Part shown: piece after piece, positions 28,074-37,984 of the stretch
Position numbering within the stretch: the first letter of the stretch is position 1
Layout: each line of letters opens with the position of its first letter
Source of the DNA: Acetobacter musti
GTDB taxonomy: Bacteria > Pseudomonadota > Alphaproteobacteria > Acetobacterales > Acetobacteraceae
Assembly (NCBI RefSeq): GCF_011516835.1
Contig: NZ_WOTB01000016.1
Coordinates: 44,107-108,106, forward strand
Length of the DNA stretch: 64,000 nt
Direction: 5' to 3'
Notes under the pieces: model-generated
Database searches by the model: none
What the model was told of the DNA's origin: nothing
What the model saw: the letters and a program-made list of their open reading frames with translations, nothing else
Program-made: the position numbers and the translations under genes

Positions 28074-28373
28074 GGATGCTCTCCGGGCTCCCGTTCAGGC
28101 ATGAAGCGCGCGGGATTCCGACAAGTGGCGACCGCACGCCTGGCAGGGAAACGGAAGCCGAAAGTGATGCTCACCGTGACAATGGCCGGCTTCCGGGCGT
28201 CCTCGCCTGGCGTGGAAAGGCGGATTATCCGTCGCCCGGGCGGGAGGCAGCAGGTTCTTCTGCATGCTGTTGCGTATTCGATACTATGTGCGGGGGATCG
28301 CCGCGAAACAGGTATTTCGCTGCCCGTGCAGCGTGCTTAACTCGAACTGTCATTCAGGAGGCTCTGTCCAGAC
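28074..28373 (+). other. Gene-free gap before the HAD-FAD-ABC operon
   Basis: This 300-bp gap has no credible gene on either strand. It should hold the promoter of the operon that starts at 28374. An AGGAGG lies at about 28352-28357, which is 16 nt ahead of the ATG and therefore rather far. No clear -35/-10 pair or operator could be assigned. Confidence 0.5.
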
Positions 28374-29042
28374 ATGTCGCTCTTCAAGCCGAAATTCATC
28401 ACCTTCGACTGCTACGGCACGCTGATCAACTTCGCGATGGGGCCGACGGCGCGCCGGCTGTTCGCCGATCTCGTTCCCGCCGGGGGGATGGACCAGTTCG
28501 TCGCCGATTTCGCCGGCTACCGGCTCGACGAGGTTCTGGGCGAGTGGAAGCCTTACCGCAATGTCGTGCTGAACGCGGTGGAGCGTACCTGCCGCCGCTG
28601 GAACATCCCGTTCGACGTGACGCTGGCGAACCGGTTTTATGACGATGTCCCGACCTGGGGGCCGTGGCCGGATGTGCGCGAGCCGCTGTCGCGCGTGGCG
28701 AAGGAGTTTCCGCTCGTCATTCTCTCCAACGCGATGAATTCGCAGATTCACTCGAATGTCGCCAATATCGGCGTGCCGTTCCATCGCGTGCTGACCGCCG
28801 AGGACGCCCGCGCCTACAAGCCGCGCATGCGGGCCTTCGAGTATATGTTCGACGAGCTGGGCTGCGGGCCGGAAGACGTTCTGCACGTGTCGTCCTCCCT
28901 GCGCTACGATCTGATGCCGGCGCGGGATCTCGGTATCCGCAACAAGGTTTTCGTCGCCCGTGGCCATGAGCCTTCGACACCGGAATATGGCTACACGGAG
29001 ATTAAGGATATCGGCGGTCTGCCGGGCGTCCTGGGTCTCTGA
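28374..29042 (+). CDS. HAD superfamily hydrolase, haloacid dehalogenase type II
   Basis: It encodes 222 residues. The nucleophile is D12 in FITFDCYGTL, followed by Ser/Asn in VILSNAMNSQ, Lys in EDARAYKPRMRAFEY, and SSSLRYDLMPAR with the final acidic residue. The pattern fits L-2-haloacid dehalogenase (type II), which forms an ester on Asp and releases halide. Many relatives in amine-catabolic clusters have not been tested and may act on other 2-substituted acids or phosphates. It leads an operon with an FAD amine oxidase and an ABC importer. Confidence 0.88.
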   Translation: MSLFKPKFITFDCYGTLINFAMGPTARRLFADLVPAGGMDQFVADFAGYRLDEVLGEWKPYRNVVLNAVERTCRRWNIPFDVTLANRFYDDVPTWGPWPDVREPLSRVAKEFPLVILSNAMNSQIHSNVANIGVPFHRVLTAEDARAYKPRMRAFEYMFDELGCGPEDVLHVSSSLRYDLMPARDLGIRNKVFVARGHEPSTPEYGYTEIKDIGGLPGVLGL

Positions 29043-29098
29043 GGCCGCGCCCCGCTCCGGGCGGGGACTTGTCCGTTCAGGATGCAGGGAGTGTGCGT

Positions 29099-30406
29099 AT
29101 GAAGCCCGACAGCTACCGGCCCAACAACAGCCGGTCCAGCAGCTACTGGACCGATACGGCGCCCGCCTTCGCGCAGGGCGCGGCGGGGGCGCCGCCGGAG
29201 ACGGCCGATGTCGTGGTGATCGGCGGCGGATTCACCGGCTTGGCGGCTGCGCGGCGTCTCGCGGCCGACGGGGCGCGCGTCGTGGTGCTGGAAGCGGGGC
29301 GTGTCGCGCAGGCGGCGTCCGGTCGCAATGGCGGACAGTGCAATAACGGTCTGGCGCATGATTTCGGCGCGATGGCGGCCACGCGCGGCATGGACGTGGC
29401 GAAAGCGTATTACGCCGATTTCGATAAAGCCGTGACGAGTGTTGAGCGCATCGTCCGGGAGGAGAGGATCGACTGCGATTTTCTCCGGGGCGGAAAGCTG
29501 AAGCTCGCGGCGAAGCCGGAGCACGTGGCGAAGCTGGAGGCCTCGGCGGCCCTGCTGCGGAAAGAGATCGATCCCGACGTGGAGTTTCTCGACCGGGCGG
29601 CGACTCAGGCGGAGGTGGCGTCGGATGTGTTTCATGCGGCGATCCTGTTTCCGCGCAGCGCGTCCCTGCATGTCGGGCGGTTCGGGACCGGGCTTGCGGA
29701 TGCCGCCGTCCGCAGAGGCGCGTCCGTCTTTGAGAATGCGTTTGTCAGCGGCCTCGACTCTCTGGGCGGCACCCGATATCGCGTGACCTCGACACGCGGT
29801 GTCGTGACGGCGGATCGCGTGCTGATCGCGACGGGCGCGTCCGAACGGGGTCCGTTCAGCTGGTTCCGGCGCCGGATCGTGCCGATCGGCAGCTTCATCA
29901 TCACCACGGCGCCGTTGCCGGACGCAGTCCTGCGGCGCGTTCTGCCCCGGCAGCGGACCTGCACGACCACGCGGCTTGTGGGCAATTTCTTCCGCACGAC
30001 GCCGGATAACCGGCTGGTCTTTGGCGGCCGGGCACGGTTTGCGCGGCCGGGACCGAAGGACGATGTGAAAAGCGGCGTTGTGCTGCGACGCACGATGGCG
30101 ACGATGTTCCCGTCTCTTGCCGATGTGGACATCGAATATTGCTGGGGCGGCGTGGTGGACATGACGCAGGATCGCCTGCCGCATGCCGGGCTGCATGACG
30201 GTCTGTATTTCGCGACCGGATTCAGCGGGCATGGCACGCAGATGTCGGTGCATCTCGGTGAGGCGATGGCCGGTTTCATGACCGGGAAAAGTCATGATGT
30301 CGTCTGGAATCGCGATCGCTGGCCGGCGATTGCGGGGCATTACGGAAAGCCGTGGTTTCTGCCGGCTGTCGGTGCATGGTACCGCTTGAAGGACGCGATT
30401 TCCTGA
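29099..30406 (+). CDS. FAD-dependent amine oxidoreductase (PuuB-like)
   Basis: It encodes 435 residues from the ATG at 29099, which has an AGGGAG ribosome-binding site at a good distance; an in-frame TTG at 29069 is less likely. It is a DAO-fold flavoprotein: FAD site VVVIGGGFTGLAAARRLAADG, then GRNGGQCNNGLAHDF, a motif typical of gamma-glutamylputrescine oxidase relatives. FATGFSGHGTQMSVHLGEA is the C-terminal FAD region. It likely oxidises a secondary or N-substituted amine to an aldehyde, which the GabD-type enzyme downstream could process. Its stop overlaps the next start (TGATG). Confidence 0.9.
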   Translation: MKPDSYRPNNSRSSSYWTDTAPAFAQGAAGAPPETADVVVIGGGFTGLAAARRLAADGARVVVLEAGRVAQAASGRNGGQCNNGLAHDFGAMAATRGMDVAKAYYADFDKAVTSVERIVREERIDCDFLRGGKLKLAAKPEHVAKLEASAALLRKEIDPDVEFLDRAATQAEVASDVFHAAILFPRSASLHVGRFGTGLADAAVRRGASVFENAFVSGLDSLGGTRYRVTSTRGVVTADRVLIATGASERGPFSWFRRRIVPIGSFIITTAPLPDAVLRRVLPRQRTCTTTRLVGNFFRTTPDNRLVFGGRARFARPGPKDDVKSGVVLRRTMATMFPSLADVDIEYCWGGVVDMTQDRLPHAGLHDGLYFATGFSGHGTQMSVHLGEAMAGFMTGKSHDVVWNRDRWPAIAGHYGKPWFLPAVGAWYRLKDAIS

Positions 30407-31962
30407 TGGCGGGAGGCCGCCTCGCCGGGACGCAGCCCCGGATGTCGCGGCGCGGCGTTCTGGGGGCGGCGGCGCTGGCCTGCGCTTTTTCGTCCCGTTC
30501 CGCTGTCGCCTCGCCGGCGTCCGGCGGCCATCTGCGTTTCGCCGGTCTGGTCGGATCGGCCGCCGACACGCTCGATCCGGCCCGTATGGCGGTGGGGAAC
30601 GACTTTATCCGGGGCCGGTCTTTTTACGACGGGCTGGTCGCGCTTGACGATCAGCTGGCGGTGCATCCGGCGCTCGCGACCCGGATCGAGAGTGACGATT
30701 TCGTCACCTGGCATCTGACGCTGCGTCGCGGGGTGACGTTTCATGACGGAAAACCGTTTACGGCGGCGGATGTCGTTTATTCGCTGAGCCGGCAGCGCGA
30801 TCCGGCCGTGGCCTCGCAGCAGCAGTTTTTCGCGCGCGACATGGCGGAGATCCGCGCTGTCGGCCCGTATGAGGTGCGGATCGTGCTGGAGGAGCCGAAT
30901 ATCGGCTTCCCTTCCATTCTCGCGCTCGACAGTTTTGCGATCACGCGCGACGGAACAACGGATTTTGCCACGGCGAACGGCACCGGCCCGTTTATCTGCA
31001 CGGAGTTCCGGCCGGGGATCGTGACGACCGGGCGGCGCAATCCGGCTTACTGGGGTGTGGCGCCAGGGGTGGACACATTCAGCCTGATTGCGATTCCTGA
31101 CGATATGTCGCGGCATGATGCGCTGCTGTCGGGCGATGTGGACGTGATCGGTTCGGCCAACCCGCGCCTGGTGCGGCTTCTGCGCGAGCATGGTTTCGGG
31201 ATCATCGAAAGCCCTGTCGGCAGCTATACCAATCTGGGTCTCCGTCTGGACCGCGTGCCGGGTTCATCGCGCGACTTTGTCGAGGGCGTGAAATATCTTT
31301 TCAACCGGGAACAGGTCCGTGATTCGGTCTTTCTCGGTTTCGCGCGTATCGGCAACGACCATCCGGTGCCGCCTGAAGATCCGGACTACGCGGCCGATCT
31401 GCCGCTGCGGGAATACGATCCGGAGCGGGCGTCGTATCTTATCCGGAAATCGGGATTTGCGGAGGCTGATCCGGCGCTTTTCTGTTCTCCGGCGGCGCTG
31501 GCCTCGGCCGATATCGCGGTTGTCCTTCAGTATGCGGCCCAGAAGGCGGGGATCGGAATGACGATCCGGCGGATGCCCGTCGATGGCTACTGGAGTCAGT
31601 ACTGGATGAGGATGCCGATGAGTTTCGGCAACACCAATGCCAGGCCCTCGCTCGATATCGCCTTTGCACAGAGCTTCGCCAGCCGGGCGCCGATGAATGA
31701 ATCGCGCTGGTCCGATCCGCGTTTCGATCAGCTGCTGCTGCAGGCGCGGCGCGAGCGGGACGGCGGACGGCGTCGGCAGATCTGTCACGATATGCAGGCG
31801 ATGATTCGCGATGAGGCGGGGATCTGCATTCCGGCTTTCACGACCAGCCTCGATGCGTTCAGCGCGCGGGTGCGGGGGCTGCGTCCGGACCGGGCCGGGC
31901 AGCTGATGGGGTATAATTTTCTCCGTCATGTCCGGCTCGCGGATGACGGGGCGCCGGCATGA
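30406..31962 (+). CDS. ABC importer, periplasmic substrate-binding protein (peptide/opine family 5)
   Basis: It encodes 518 residues from the ATG at 30406. A twin-arginine-like signal is present at about 13-35 (MSRRGVLGAAALACAF, then SSRSAVAS), suggesting Tat export. The mature part is an SBP_bac_5 (DppA/OppA-like) protein, with VTFHDGKPFTAADVVYSLSR typical of this family. It binds the ligand in the periplasm and delivers it to the two permeases encoded next. Ligands in this family range from dipeptides to opines, nickel and glutathione. Start and stop overlap both neighbours. Confidence 0.92.
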   Translation: MAGGRLAGTQPRMSRRGVLGAAALACAFSSRSAVASPASGGHLRFAGLVGSAADTLDPARMAVGNDFIRGRSFYDGLVALDDQLAVHPALATRIESDDFVTWHLTLRRGVTFHDGKPFTAADVVYSLSRQRDPAVASQQQFFARDMAEIRAVGPYEVRIVLEEPNIGFPSILALDSFAITRDGTTDFATANGTGPFICTEFRPGIVTTGRRNPAYWGVAPGVDTFSLIAIPDDMSRHDALLSGDVDVIGSANPRLVRLLREHGFGIIESPVGSYTNLGLRLDRVPGSSRDFVEGVKYLFNREQVRDSVFLGFARIGNDHPVPPEDPDYAADLPLREYDPERASYLIRKSGFAEADPALFCSPAALASADIAVVLQYAAQKAGIGMTIRRMPVDGYWSQYWMRMPMSFGNTNARPSLDIAFAQSFASRAPMNESRWSDPRFDQLLLQARRERDGGRRRQICHDMQAMIRDEAGICIPAFTTSLDAFSARVRGLRPDRAGQLMGYNFLRHVRLADDGAPA

Positions 31963-32945
31963 AGGGGCGGCCGGGCTCCCTGAGCGCCGGACGTTCGGTC
32001 ATGGGCCGTCTGGTCATGAGTCGTCTGGGCGCGGCGGGATTTTCGCTGGTGTTCGTGATCGTGACGATTTTCGTCATTACCTCGGCGCTGCCCGGCGATG
32101 TGGCCGATACGCTGCTGGGGCAGGGCGCGACGCCGGAGGCGACGGCGCGGCTGCGGGAGGCGCTGCATCTGGATCAGCCGGCCTGGCTGCGCTTCTGGCA
32201 CTGGGCGGGCGGGATGCTGACCGGTGATCCGGGACGCTCGCTGCTGACAGGACACCCGGTTTCCGAACTTGTCCTGCCCCGTCTGCATAATTCCCTGCTT
32301 CTGGCCGGCGCGACGGCGGCTGTGTCGGTGCCGCTGGCGCTGGCGGCGGGGCTGGCCTGCGCGATGTTCCGGGGCGGGTGGTTCGACCGGATCGTGACGT
32401 TTCTCACCCTCGCGACGGTGTCGGTTCCGGTCTTTCTGATTGCGACACTCGCGGTCTTTGTGTTCGCGGTCCAGCTGAAGATCGTGCCGTCCCTGTCCGA
32501 TATCGGCTCCATTCATTCGGTCTGGCAGTTTATCAGGGTGTTTCTGATGCCGGTTCTGACGCTGACGAGTGTGACCGTCGCGCAGATGGTGCGCATGATC
32601 CGGGCCTGCATGATCGATGTGCTTTCGGCGCCCTATATTGAGATGGCGGTTCTGAAAGGTCTTTCTCCGCAGAGGATCGTTTTGCTGAACGCCCTGCCGA
32701 ACGCGATCGGGCCGGTGGTGAACGCAATCGCGCTCAGCCTGTCCTCACTGCTCGGGGGCGTGGTGGTGGTCGAGACCGTGTTCAGTTATCCGGGCATGGC
32801 CGGGCTGATGGTGGAATCCGTGGCCGCGCGCGATATTCCGGTCGTGCAGTGCTGTGCGCTGGTGTTCTGCGTCGCCTATCTGGCGCTGACGACGACGGCG
32901 GATATCGTCGGGATCGCCTCGGCCAGCCGGAAGCGTGACGCATGA
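31959..32945 (+). CDS. ABC importer, inner-membrane permease (DppB type)
   Basis: It encodes 328 residues and is a BPD_transp_1 permease of the DppB/OppB class. Six membrane helices are visible, with the N-terminal ITSALPGDVADTLLGQGATP segment followed by the typical LRLDQPA-like lead (seen as REALHLDQPAWLRFW). The ATPase-contact (EAA) loop lies in IEMAVLKGLSPQRIVLLNAL, and PNAIGPVVNAIAL follows it. The start overlaps the binding-protein stop by 4 bp, and the stop overlaps the second permease by 4 bp. Confidence 0.92.
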   Translation: MKGRPGSLSAGRSVMGRLVMSRLGAAGFSLVFVIVTIFVITSALPGDVADTLLGQGATPEATARLREALHLDQPAWLRFWHWAGGMLTGDPGRSLLTGHPVSELVLPRLHNSLLLAGATAAVSVPLALAAGLACAMFRGGWFDRIVTFLTLATVSVPVFLIATLAVFVFAVQLKIVPSLSDIGSIHSVWQFIRVFLMPVLTLTSVTVAQMVRMIRACMIDVLSAPYIEMAVLKGLSPQRIVLLNALPNAIGPVVNAIALSLSSLLGGVVVVETVFSYPGMAGLMVESVAARDIPVVQCCALVFCVAYLALTTTADIVGIASASRKRDA

Positions 32946-33751
32946 GGGATCTGTTCGCGCTCCGGAGAAAAATACCGCCGGGCACACGACGAATCCTGAC
33001 GCTGCTCTCGGCCTGGTTGCTGCTGGCCCTGCTGGGTCCGATGCTGGCGCCGCATCCGCCGGGCGAGATCATCAGCGGGGAGGTGTTCGGGCCGGTCTCC
33101 GCCCATGCCTGGCTCGGCACGGATTATCTCGGGCGGGATCTGTGCAGCCGCCTCCTCTGGGGCATTCGCTATACGGTGGCGATCTGCATGATGTCCACGG
33201 CGCTGTCCTGCTGCGCCGGGATTTTCCTCGGTATCGCGACGACGGTGACACCTGTCTGGGTCGAGCGGGTTCTCGGGCGCCTGATGGACGGGCTGCTGTC
33301 GATCCCGAGCCTGCTGTTCGCGCTTCTGGTCGTGGCGACGGCGGGAGAGTCCGCGCCGGCGCTGATTCTGACGATGGCGATCATCTACATGCCCGGGTCC
33401 TACCGCACGAGCCGGGCGCTGGCGCTGCGGATTGTGCGCATGGACTACATCACGGCGGCGCGGGCGCGGGGCGAGACGCGATCTTTCATTATTCTGTGGG
33501 AGATTCTGCCGAATATGACCGATCCGCTGCTCTCGGATATCGGGCTGAGATTCATTTACGCGGTTCTGCTGCTCAGCAATCTGAGCTTTCTCGGTCTCGG
33601 GGTTCAGCCGCCGATGGTGGATCTGGGCTCGCTCGTCCGGGAGAATATTCTCGGCATGGCCTATGGCGCGCCCGCGGTCGTGGTGCCGACGCTGGTGATC
33701 GCGCTGCTGACGGTGGGGATCAATCTGACCCTGGACAGGGGACGCGTATGA
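32942..33751 (+). CDS. ABC importer, inner-membrane permease (DppC type)
   Basis: It encodes 269 residues and is the second BPD_transp_1 permease. HAWLGTDYLGRDLCSRLLWG at about 54-73 is the DppC/OppC hallmark. The EAA loop is YITAARARGETRSFIILWEI, followed by LPNMTDPLL. ATGA overlaps occur at both ends. With the upstream permease it forms the heterodimeric channel. Confidence 0.92.
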   Translation: MRDLFALRRKIPPGTRRILTLLSAWLLLALLGPMLAPHPPGEIISGEVFGPVSAHAWLGTDYLGRDLCSRLLWGIRYTVAICMMSTALSCCAGIFLGIATTVTPVWVERVLGRLMDGLLSIPSLLFALLVVATAGESAPALILTMAIIYMPGSYRTSRALALRIVRMDYITAARARGETRSFIILWEILPNMTDPLLSDIGLRFIYAVLLLSNLSFLGLGVQPPMVDLGSLVRENILGMAYGAPAVVVPTLVIALLTVGINLTLDRGRV

Positions 33752-35616
33752 GTGCGCCGCTGATCTCCGTGCGCGGGCTCTGCGTGACCGGATCGGGACG
33801 GCACGCGCAGCCGGTTCCGATCGTTCGCGATGTCAGCTTCGATGTGCGGCAGGGCGAGGTTCTGGCGCTGATCGGAGAGTCGGGCTCGGGCAAAACCACG
33901 ATCGCGCTGACCCTGATGGGATATGCCCGGCCGGGCTGCCGGATTTCCGCCGGTGAAATTCTGGTGGCCGGATACCGGGTTGACCGGATGACCATCCAGG
34001 AACTGCGGGCGTTTCGCGGAAAGACGGTCAGCTACGTGGCGCAGAATGCGGGAACGGCGTTCAATCCGGCCCTGACCGTGATGGCGCAGGTTCTGGAGCC
34101 GGCGCTGGCGCACTGGGTGATGCCGCGCCGCGAGGCGGAACGGAAAGCCGTGGAGCTGTTTCGCGCGATGGCGCTTCCAGACCCGGAGCGGATCGGAGCG
34201 CGGTATCCGCATGAGCTGTCCGGCGGCCAGCTTCAGCGTCTGATGGCGGCGATGGCGCTGATGACCGATCCGGAGATTGTCATCTTCGACGAACCGACGA
34301 CGGCGCTGGACGTGACGACTCAGGTGGATGTGCTGCAGGCGTTCCGTTCGGTGATCGCGGATCGCGGGATTACCGGCGTGTATGTCACGCATGATCTGGC
34401 GGTGGTGGCGCAGATTGCCGACCGGGCCGTGGTCCTTCGGCACGGGACGGTGCAGGAGGCCGGTTCCGCGGAGCAGATCCTGCTGGCGCCGCGCGAGCCT
34501 TATTCACGCGAGCTCGTCGCGGCGAGCCGGATCGCGCCCCGCGCGGCGGCGGAGATGCCGGATCAGGACGCGGCGCCGGTGCTGACCGTTTCGGATCTGG
34601 TCGTCGGCTACGGCCCGAAGGATGAGGAAGGACTGCCGGCCCGGCGGATTCTGAATCGTGTGAGCCTGACGGTGCCGGCGGGCGGGACACTGGGAATCAT
34701 CGGCGAGTCCGGCTGTGGCAAGAGCACCATGGCGCGGGCGATTTCGGGGTTGCAAAGCCGGGCCGCCGGTTCGCTGACGTTCCGGGGCGAGGCGCTTGCG
34801 GGCGATGTGGCCCGCCGGACGGCGGAACAGCGCCGGCGGCTGCAGCTTGTTTCGCAGAATGCCGATCTCGTGCTGAACCCGGCCTGGACGATCGGCGCCA
34901 TTCTCGATCGTGTGCTGGTGTTCTTTCATGGCATGGATGCGGTGTCGGCGCGGGCGGAAACGCTCCGGCTGCTGGAGCTGGTGAAACTGCCGCCCTCCGT
35001 CGCGGAGCGGCGTCCGGGGGCGTTGTCGGGTGGACAGAAGCAGCGGGTGAATCTGGCGCGGGCGCTGGCAGCGCGGCCGGATCTGATTCTGTGCGACGAG
35101 ATCACGGCGGCTCTCGATCCGGTGGTGGCGGCCGCAATTCTGGACACGCTGGCGGAACTTCAGAAAGCGCTTGGCCTGTCATGCATTTTCATCACGCACG
35201 ATCTTCACGCGCTGCGGGCTGTGTGCGATCGCGTGGCGGTTCTGCTGGGAGGGCATGTCGTCGAGGAATGCGACGCCGCTTCGCTTCTGGAGGGTGTGCA
35301 TCATCCCTATACGCGGCTTCTGTCCGGGTCCGTGCCGGAAATGCGTGTGGGGTGGCTCGACGACGTGATGGCGGAGCGCGTGATGGCGCTTCCGGAAACC
35401 GGAAACGGGATCGGACGTCAGGCCGGCCGCGATGGCTGTCCGTTTGTCCCGCGATGCGGGGTTTTCAATGGCGATCTGTGTGTGAACGGGCCGGTGCCGG
35501 TGCGGGTCGAACCGGCCGGGCACCGTCACATCGCCTGCACGCATACGCCGGAGGCGCTGGGGCGGCTGATGCCGGATTTTCAAAATGACATGGAACAGAC
35601 TGGAGGAATGATATGA
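33748..35616 (+). CDS. ABC importer, fused double ATPase (DppD-DppF type)
   Basis: It encodes 622 residues from the ATG at 33748; the frame is open much further upstream only as a shadow of the permease gene. Two complete ATPase domains are joined in one chain. The first has GESGSGKTT, LSGGQLQR and VIFDEPTTALD; the second has GESGCGKST, LSGGQKQR and LILCDEITAALD. The C-terminal oligopeptide-ABC extension carries the cysteine pattern CPFVPRCGVFNGDLC, known to bind an iron-sulphur cluster in some relatives. Each importer would need only one such chain. Confidence 0.93.
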   Translation: MSAPLISVRGLCVTGSGRHAQPVPIVRDVSFDVRQGEVLALIGESGSGKTTIALTLMGYARPGCRISAGEILVAGYRVDRMTIQELRAFRGKTVSYVAQNAGTAFNPALTVMAQVLEPALAHWVMPRREAERKAVELFRAMALPDPERIGARYPHELSGGQLQRLMAAMALMTDPEIVIFDEPTTALDVTTQVDVLQAFRSVIADRGITGVYVTHDLAVVAQIADRAVVLRHGTVQEAGSAEQILLAPREPYSRELVAASRIAPRAAAEMPDQDAAPVLTVSDLVVGYGPKDEEGLPARRILNRVSLTVPAGGTLGIIGESGCGKSTMARAISGLQSRAAGSLTFRGEALAGDVARRTAEQRRRLQLVSQNADLVLNPAWTIGAILDRVLVFFHGMDAVSARAETLRLLELVKLPPSVAERRPGALSGGQKQRVNLARALAARPDLILCDEITAALDPVVAAAILDTLAELQKALGLSCIFITHDLHALRAVCDRVAVLLGGHVVEECDAASLLEGVHHPYTRLLSGSVPEMRVGWLDDVMAERVMALPETGNGIGRQAGRDGCPFVPRCGVFNGDLCVNGPVPVRVEPAGHRHIACTHTPEALGRLMPDFQNDMEQTGGMI

Positions 35617-37088
35617 GCACATCGGTTCTGAAAGACCCGGATCTCTTTCGTCAGCAGGCCTTTATCGCCGGTATGTGGGCAGACGCGACCGGGGGCGGGG
35701 TAATTTCCGTCGATAATCCGGCGACGGGAGAGAGTATCGGCCATGTGCCGGCCTGCGGCGTGACGGAGACACGCGCGGCGATTGCGGCGGCGCAGACGGC
35801 GCAGCGGGAGTGGAAGCAGCGGCCGGCGGCCGAACGGGCGCAGGTGCTGATGGACTGGCATGACCAGATCATGGCGAATCTCGATGACCTGGCGGCCATC
35901 ATGACGCTGGAGCAGGGCAAGGTGCTGGCCGAGGCGAAAGGGGAAGTGCGCTATGCGGCGTCGTTCCTGAGCTGGTTCGCAGCCGAGGCGCGGCGCGCGG
36001 ATGGCTGGATTCTGCCCGCGCCCGCTCAGGATCGCCGGATTCTGGTCCTGAAGGAGCCCGTAGGGGTGACGGCGGCGGTGACGCCGTGGAATTTTCCGCT
36101 GGCGATGATCACCCGCAAATGCGCGCCGGCCCTGGCGGCGGGCTGCAGCATGGTGATCAAGCCGTCGGAACTCACGCCGTTCTCGGCGCTGGCCGTCGCC
36201 GCCCTGGGCGAGCGGGCAGGGGTTCCAGCCGGGCTGGTCAGCGTCGTTACCGGAATGCCGCAGGAGATCGGCGCGGAACTGACGTCGAGCGCCGTGGTCC
36301 GCAAACTGTCCTTCACGGGCTCGACCCGGGTCGGGGCGCTGCTGATGCGCCAGTCGGCGGACACGATCAAGCGGCTGAGTCTGGAACTGGGCGGCAACGC
36401 GCCGTTCATCGTCTTTGACGACGCCGACCTCGATCTGGCGGTCAGCGGGGCCATGGCCAGCAAATTCCGCAATTCGGGACAGACCTGCATCTGCGCCAAC
36501 CGCGTGCTGGTTCAGGATGCGATCCATGACCGTTTCGTCGCGCGGCTGGTGGACGAGGTGGCGCGGCTGAAGGTCGGGGACGGGTTTGACCCGTCGGCGA
36601 CGATGGGGCCGCTGATCAGCGAGGCGGCGGTGGCCAAGGTGCGCGGCCATGTGGAGGACGCGCTGTCGAAAGGCGCGGTCTGTGTGTCGGCGCCGCTGAA
36701 AACCGAGGGATGTTTCGTCAGCCCCGTCGTGCTCACCGGGGTCACGCGCGACATGGCGGTGGCGCAGGAGGAGACGTTCGGCCCTGTGGTGCCGGTGTTC
36801 CGGTTCCGTGACGAGGACGAGGCGCTGGAGATTGCCAACGGAACGCCTTACGGTCTGGCGGCCTATTTCTTCACGGGCGATCTGGATCGCGCCTGGCGGG
36901 TTGGCGAAGCGCTGGAATTCGGCATGGTTGGCCTGAACACAGGAGCGATTTCGATGGAATCGGCGCCTTTCGGCGGTGTGAAGCAGTCGGGGCTCGGCCG
37001 CGAGGGCGGCCATGCCGGGCTGGATGAATTTCTGGAGATGAAGAGCTTTCACATGGCCGGTCTGGCCGGAAAGTCCCGCACGTCATGA
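35613..37088 (+). CDS. Succinate-semialdehyde-type dehydrogenase (GabD-like)
   Basis: It encodes 491 residues and is an ALDH-superfamily protein. The cofactor segment is AAVTPWNFPLAMITRKCAPA, the catalytic Glu is in LSLELGGNAPFIVFDDADLD and the nucleophile Cys in NSGQTCICANR. The GNAPFIVFDDADLD and SGQTCICANR forms are typical of succinate-semialdehyde/glutarate-semialdehyde dehydrogenase. It would oxidise an omega-aldehyde acid produced by the FAD oxidase in the same operon. ATGA overlaps join it to the ABC ATPase and to the GNAT gene. Confidence 0.9.
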   Translation: MSTSVLKDPDLFRQQAFIAGMWADATGGGVISVDNPATGESIGHVPACGVTETRAAIAAAQTAQREWKQRPAAERAQVLMDWHDQIMANLDDLAAIMTLEQGKVLAEAKGEVRYAASFLSWFAAEARRADGWILPAPAQDRRILVLKEPVGVTAAVTPWNFPLAMITRKCAPALAAGCSMVIKPSELTPFSALAVAALGERAGVPAGLVSVVTGMPQEIGAELTSSAVVRKLSFTGSTRVGALLMRQSADTIKRLSLELGGNAPFIVFDDADLDLAVSGAMASKFRNSGQTCICANRVLVQDAIHDRFVARLVDEVARLKVGDGFDPSATMGPLISEAAVAKVRGHVEDALSKGAVCVSAPLKTEGCFVSPVVLTGVTRDMAVAQEETFGPVVPVFRFRDEDEALEIANGTPYGLAAYFFTGDLDRAWRVGEALEFGMVGLNTGAISMESAPFGGVKQSGLGREGGHAGLDEFLEMKSFHMAGLAGKSRTS

Positions 37089-37963
37089 GCGCGTCTTCGT
37101 TGCTGTCCGGTGTGAGCCTTCGCGACATGCGCGCGGACGATCTGGATGCCGCGAGCGGCCTGTCGAAGGCTCTCGGGTGGCCGCACCGGCTTGAGGACTG
37201 GCAGTTCATGTTCGCGCTGGGCGACGGAATGGTGGCGACGGGACCGGACGACGCGCTGATCGGCACGATCATGTGGTGGTCTTACGGCACGACGGACGCG
37301 GCGTTCGGGATGATCATCGTCGCGGATGCGTGGCAGGGGCACGGCATCGGCGGCCGGCTGATGAGGAGCGCGAAAAACGCTCTGCCGGGCCGGGTGCTGC
37401 ATCTGAATGCGACGGCGGTCGGGCTGCCGCTTTACGAGAAGATGGGCTTTCTGCCCTGCGGGATCGTCGAGCAGCGCCAGGCCCGCGCAACGATCCAGCC
37501 GGTCGTACCGCTTCCGGAGGGCGCGCGTCTGCGGCCCGCCGGGCTTGCGGATCTCCAGACCCTGATCCGGATGGACAGCGCGGCCTGCGGGCTGGATCGC
37601 AGCACTCTGATGGAGCGCCTTCTGATGGAGGGCGACTGCATCATGGTCGATGGCGGAGCGGATGACGGGGTCGCGCCGCAGGGGTTCGCCTTCTGCCGGA
37701 AATTTGGCTGGGGGAATGCGATCGGGCCGGTGGTGGCGGAGGACAGTCGTTCGGCCATGGCGATGATCGCCTACTGGATCGGCAGCTTTGCCGGACAGTT
37801 CATCCGGATCGATATTCCGCTGTCCGGCGGCCTGTCGTCCTGGCTGGATGAAGCCGGCCTGCTGAAGGTCGATTCCGTCACGACGATGAGCACCGGCGTC
37901 CGGCCGGAGCGCGCAGCCGCCGGGCCGGTCACGTTCGCGCTGTGCAGTCAGGCTCTGGGCTAG
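37085..37963 (+). CDS. GNAT-family acetyltransferase, two-domain
   Basis: It encodes 292 residues. The N-terminal GNAT domain at about 10-135 has the acetyl-CoA loop AWQGHGIGGRL at about 85-95 and LPLYEKMGFLPCG at about 117-129. The C-terminal half, about 145-290, resembles the Acetyltransf_18-type second domain. The substrate is unknown. Its place between two dehydrogenases of a catabolic operon suggests it protects or activates an amino intermediate by acetylation, perhaps paired with the M20 deacylase of the upstream unit. The start overlaps the previous stop by 4 bp. Confidence 0.85.
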   Translation: MSASSLLSGVSLRDMRADDLDAASGLSKALGWPHRLEDWQFMFALGDGMVATGPDDALIGTIMWWSYGTTDAAFGMIIVADAWQGHGIGGRLMRSAKNALPGRVLHLNATAVGLPLYEKMGFLPCGIVEQRQARATIQPVVPLPEGARLRPAGLADLQTLIRMDSAACGLDRSTLMERLLMEGDCIMVDGGADDGVAPQGFAFCRKFGWGNAIGPVVAEDSRSAMAMIAYWIGSFAGQFIRIDIPLSGGLSSWLDEAGLLKVDSVTTMSTGVRPERAAAGPVTFALCSQALG

Positions 37964-37984
37964 AGCGAAGCAGGGAAGAAAATC

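Noticed and set aside
28991..30340. A 449-codon minus-strand frame.
   Set aside because: It is the reverse shadow of the FAD amine oxidoreductase gene.
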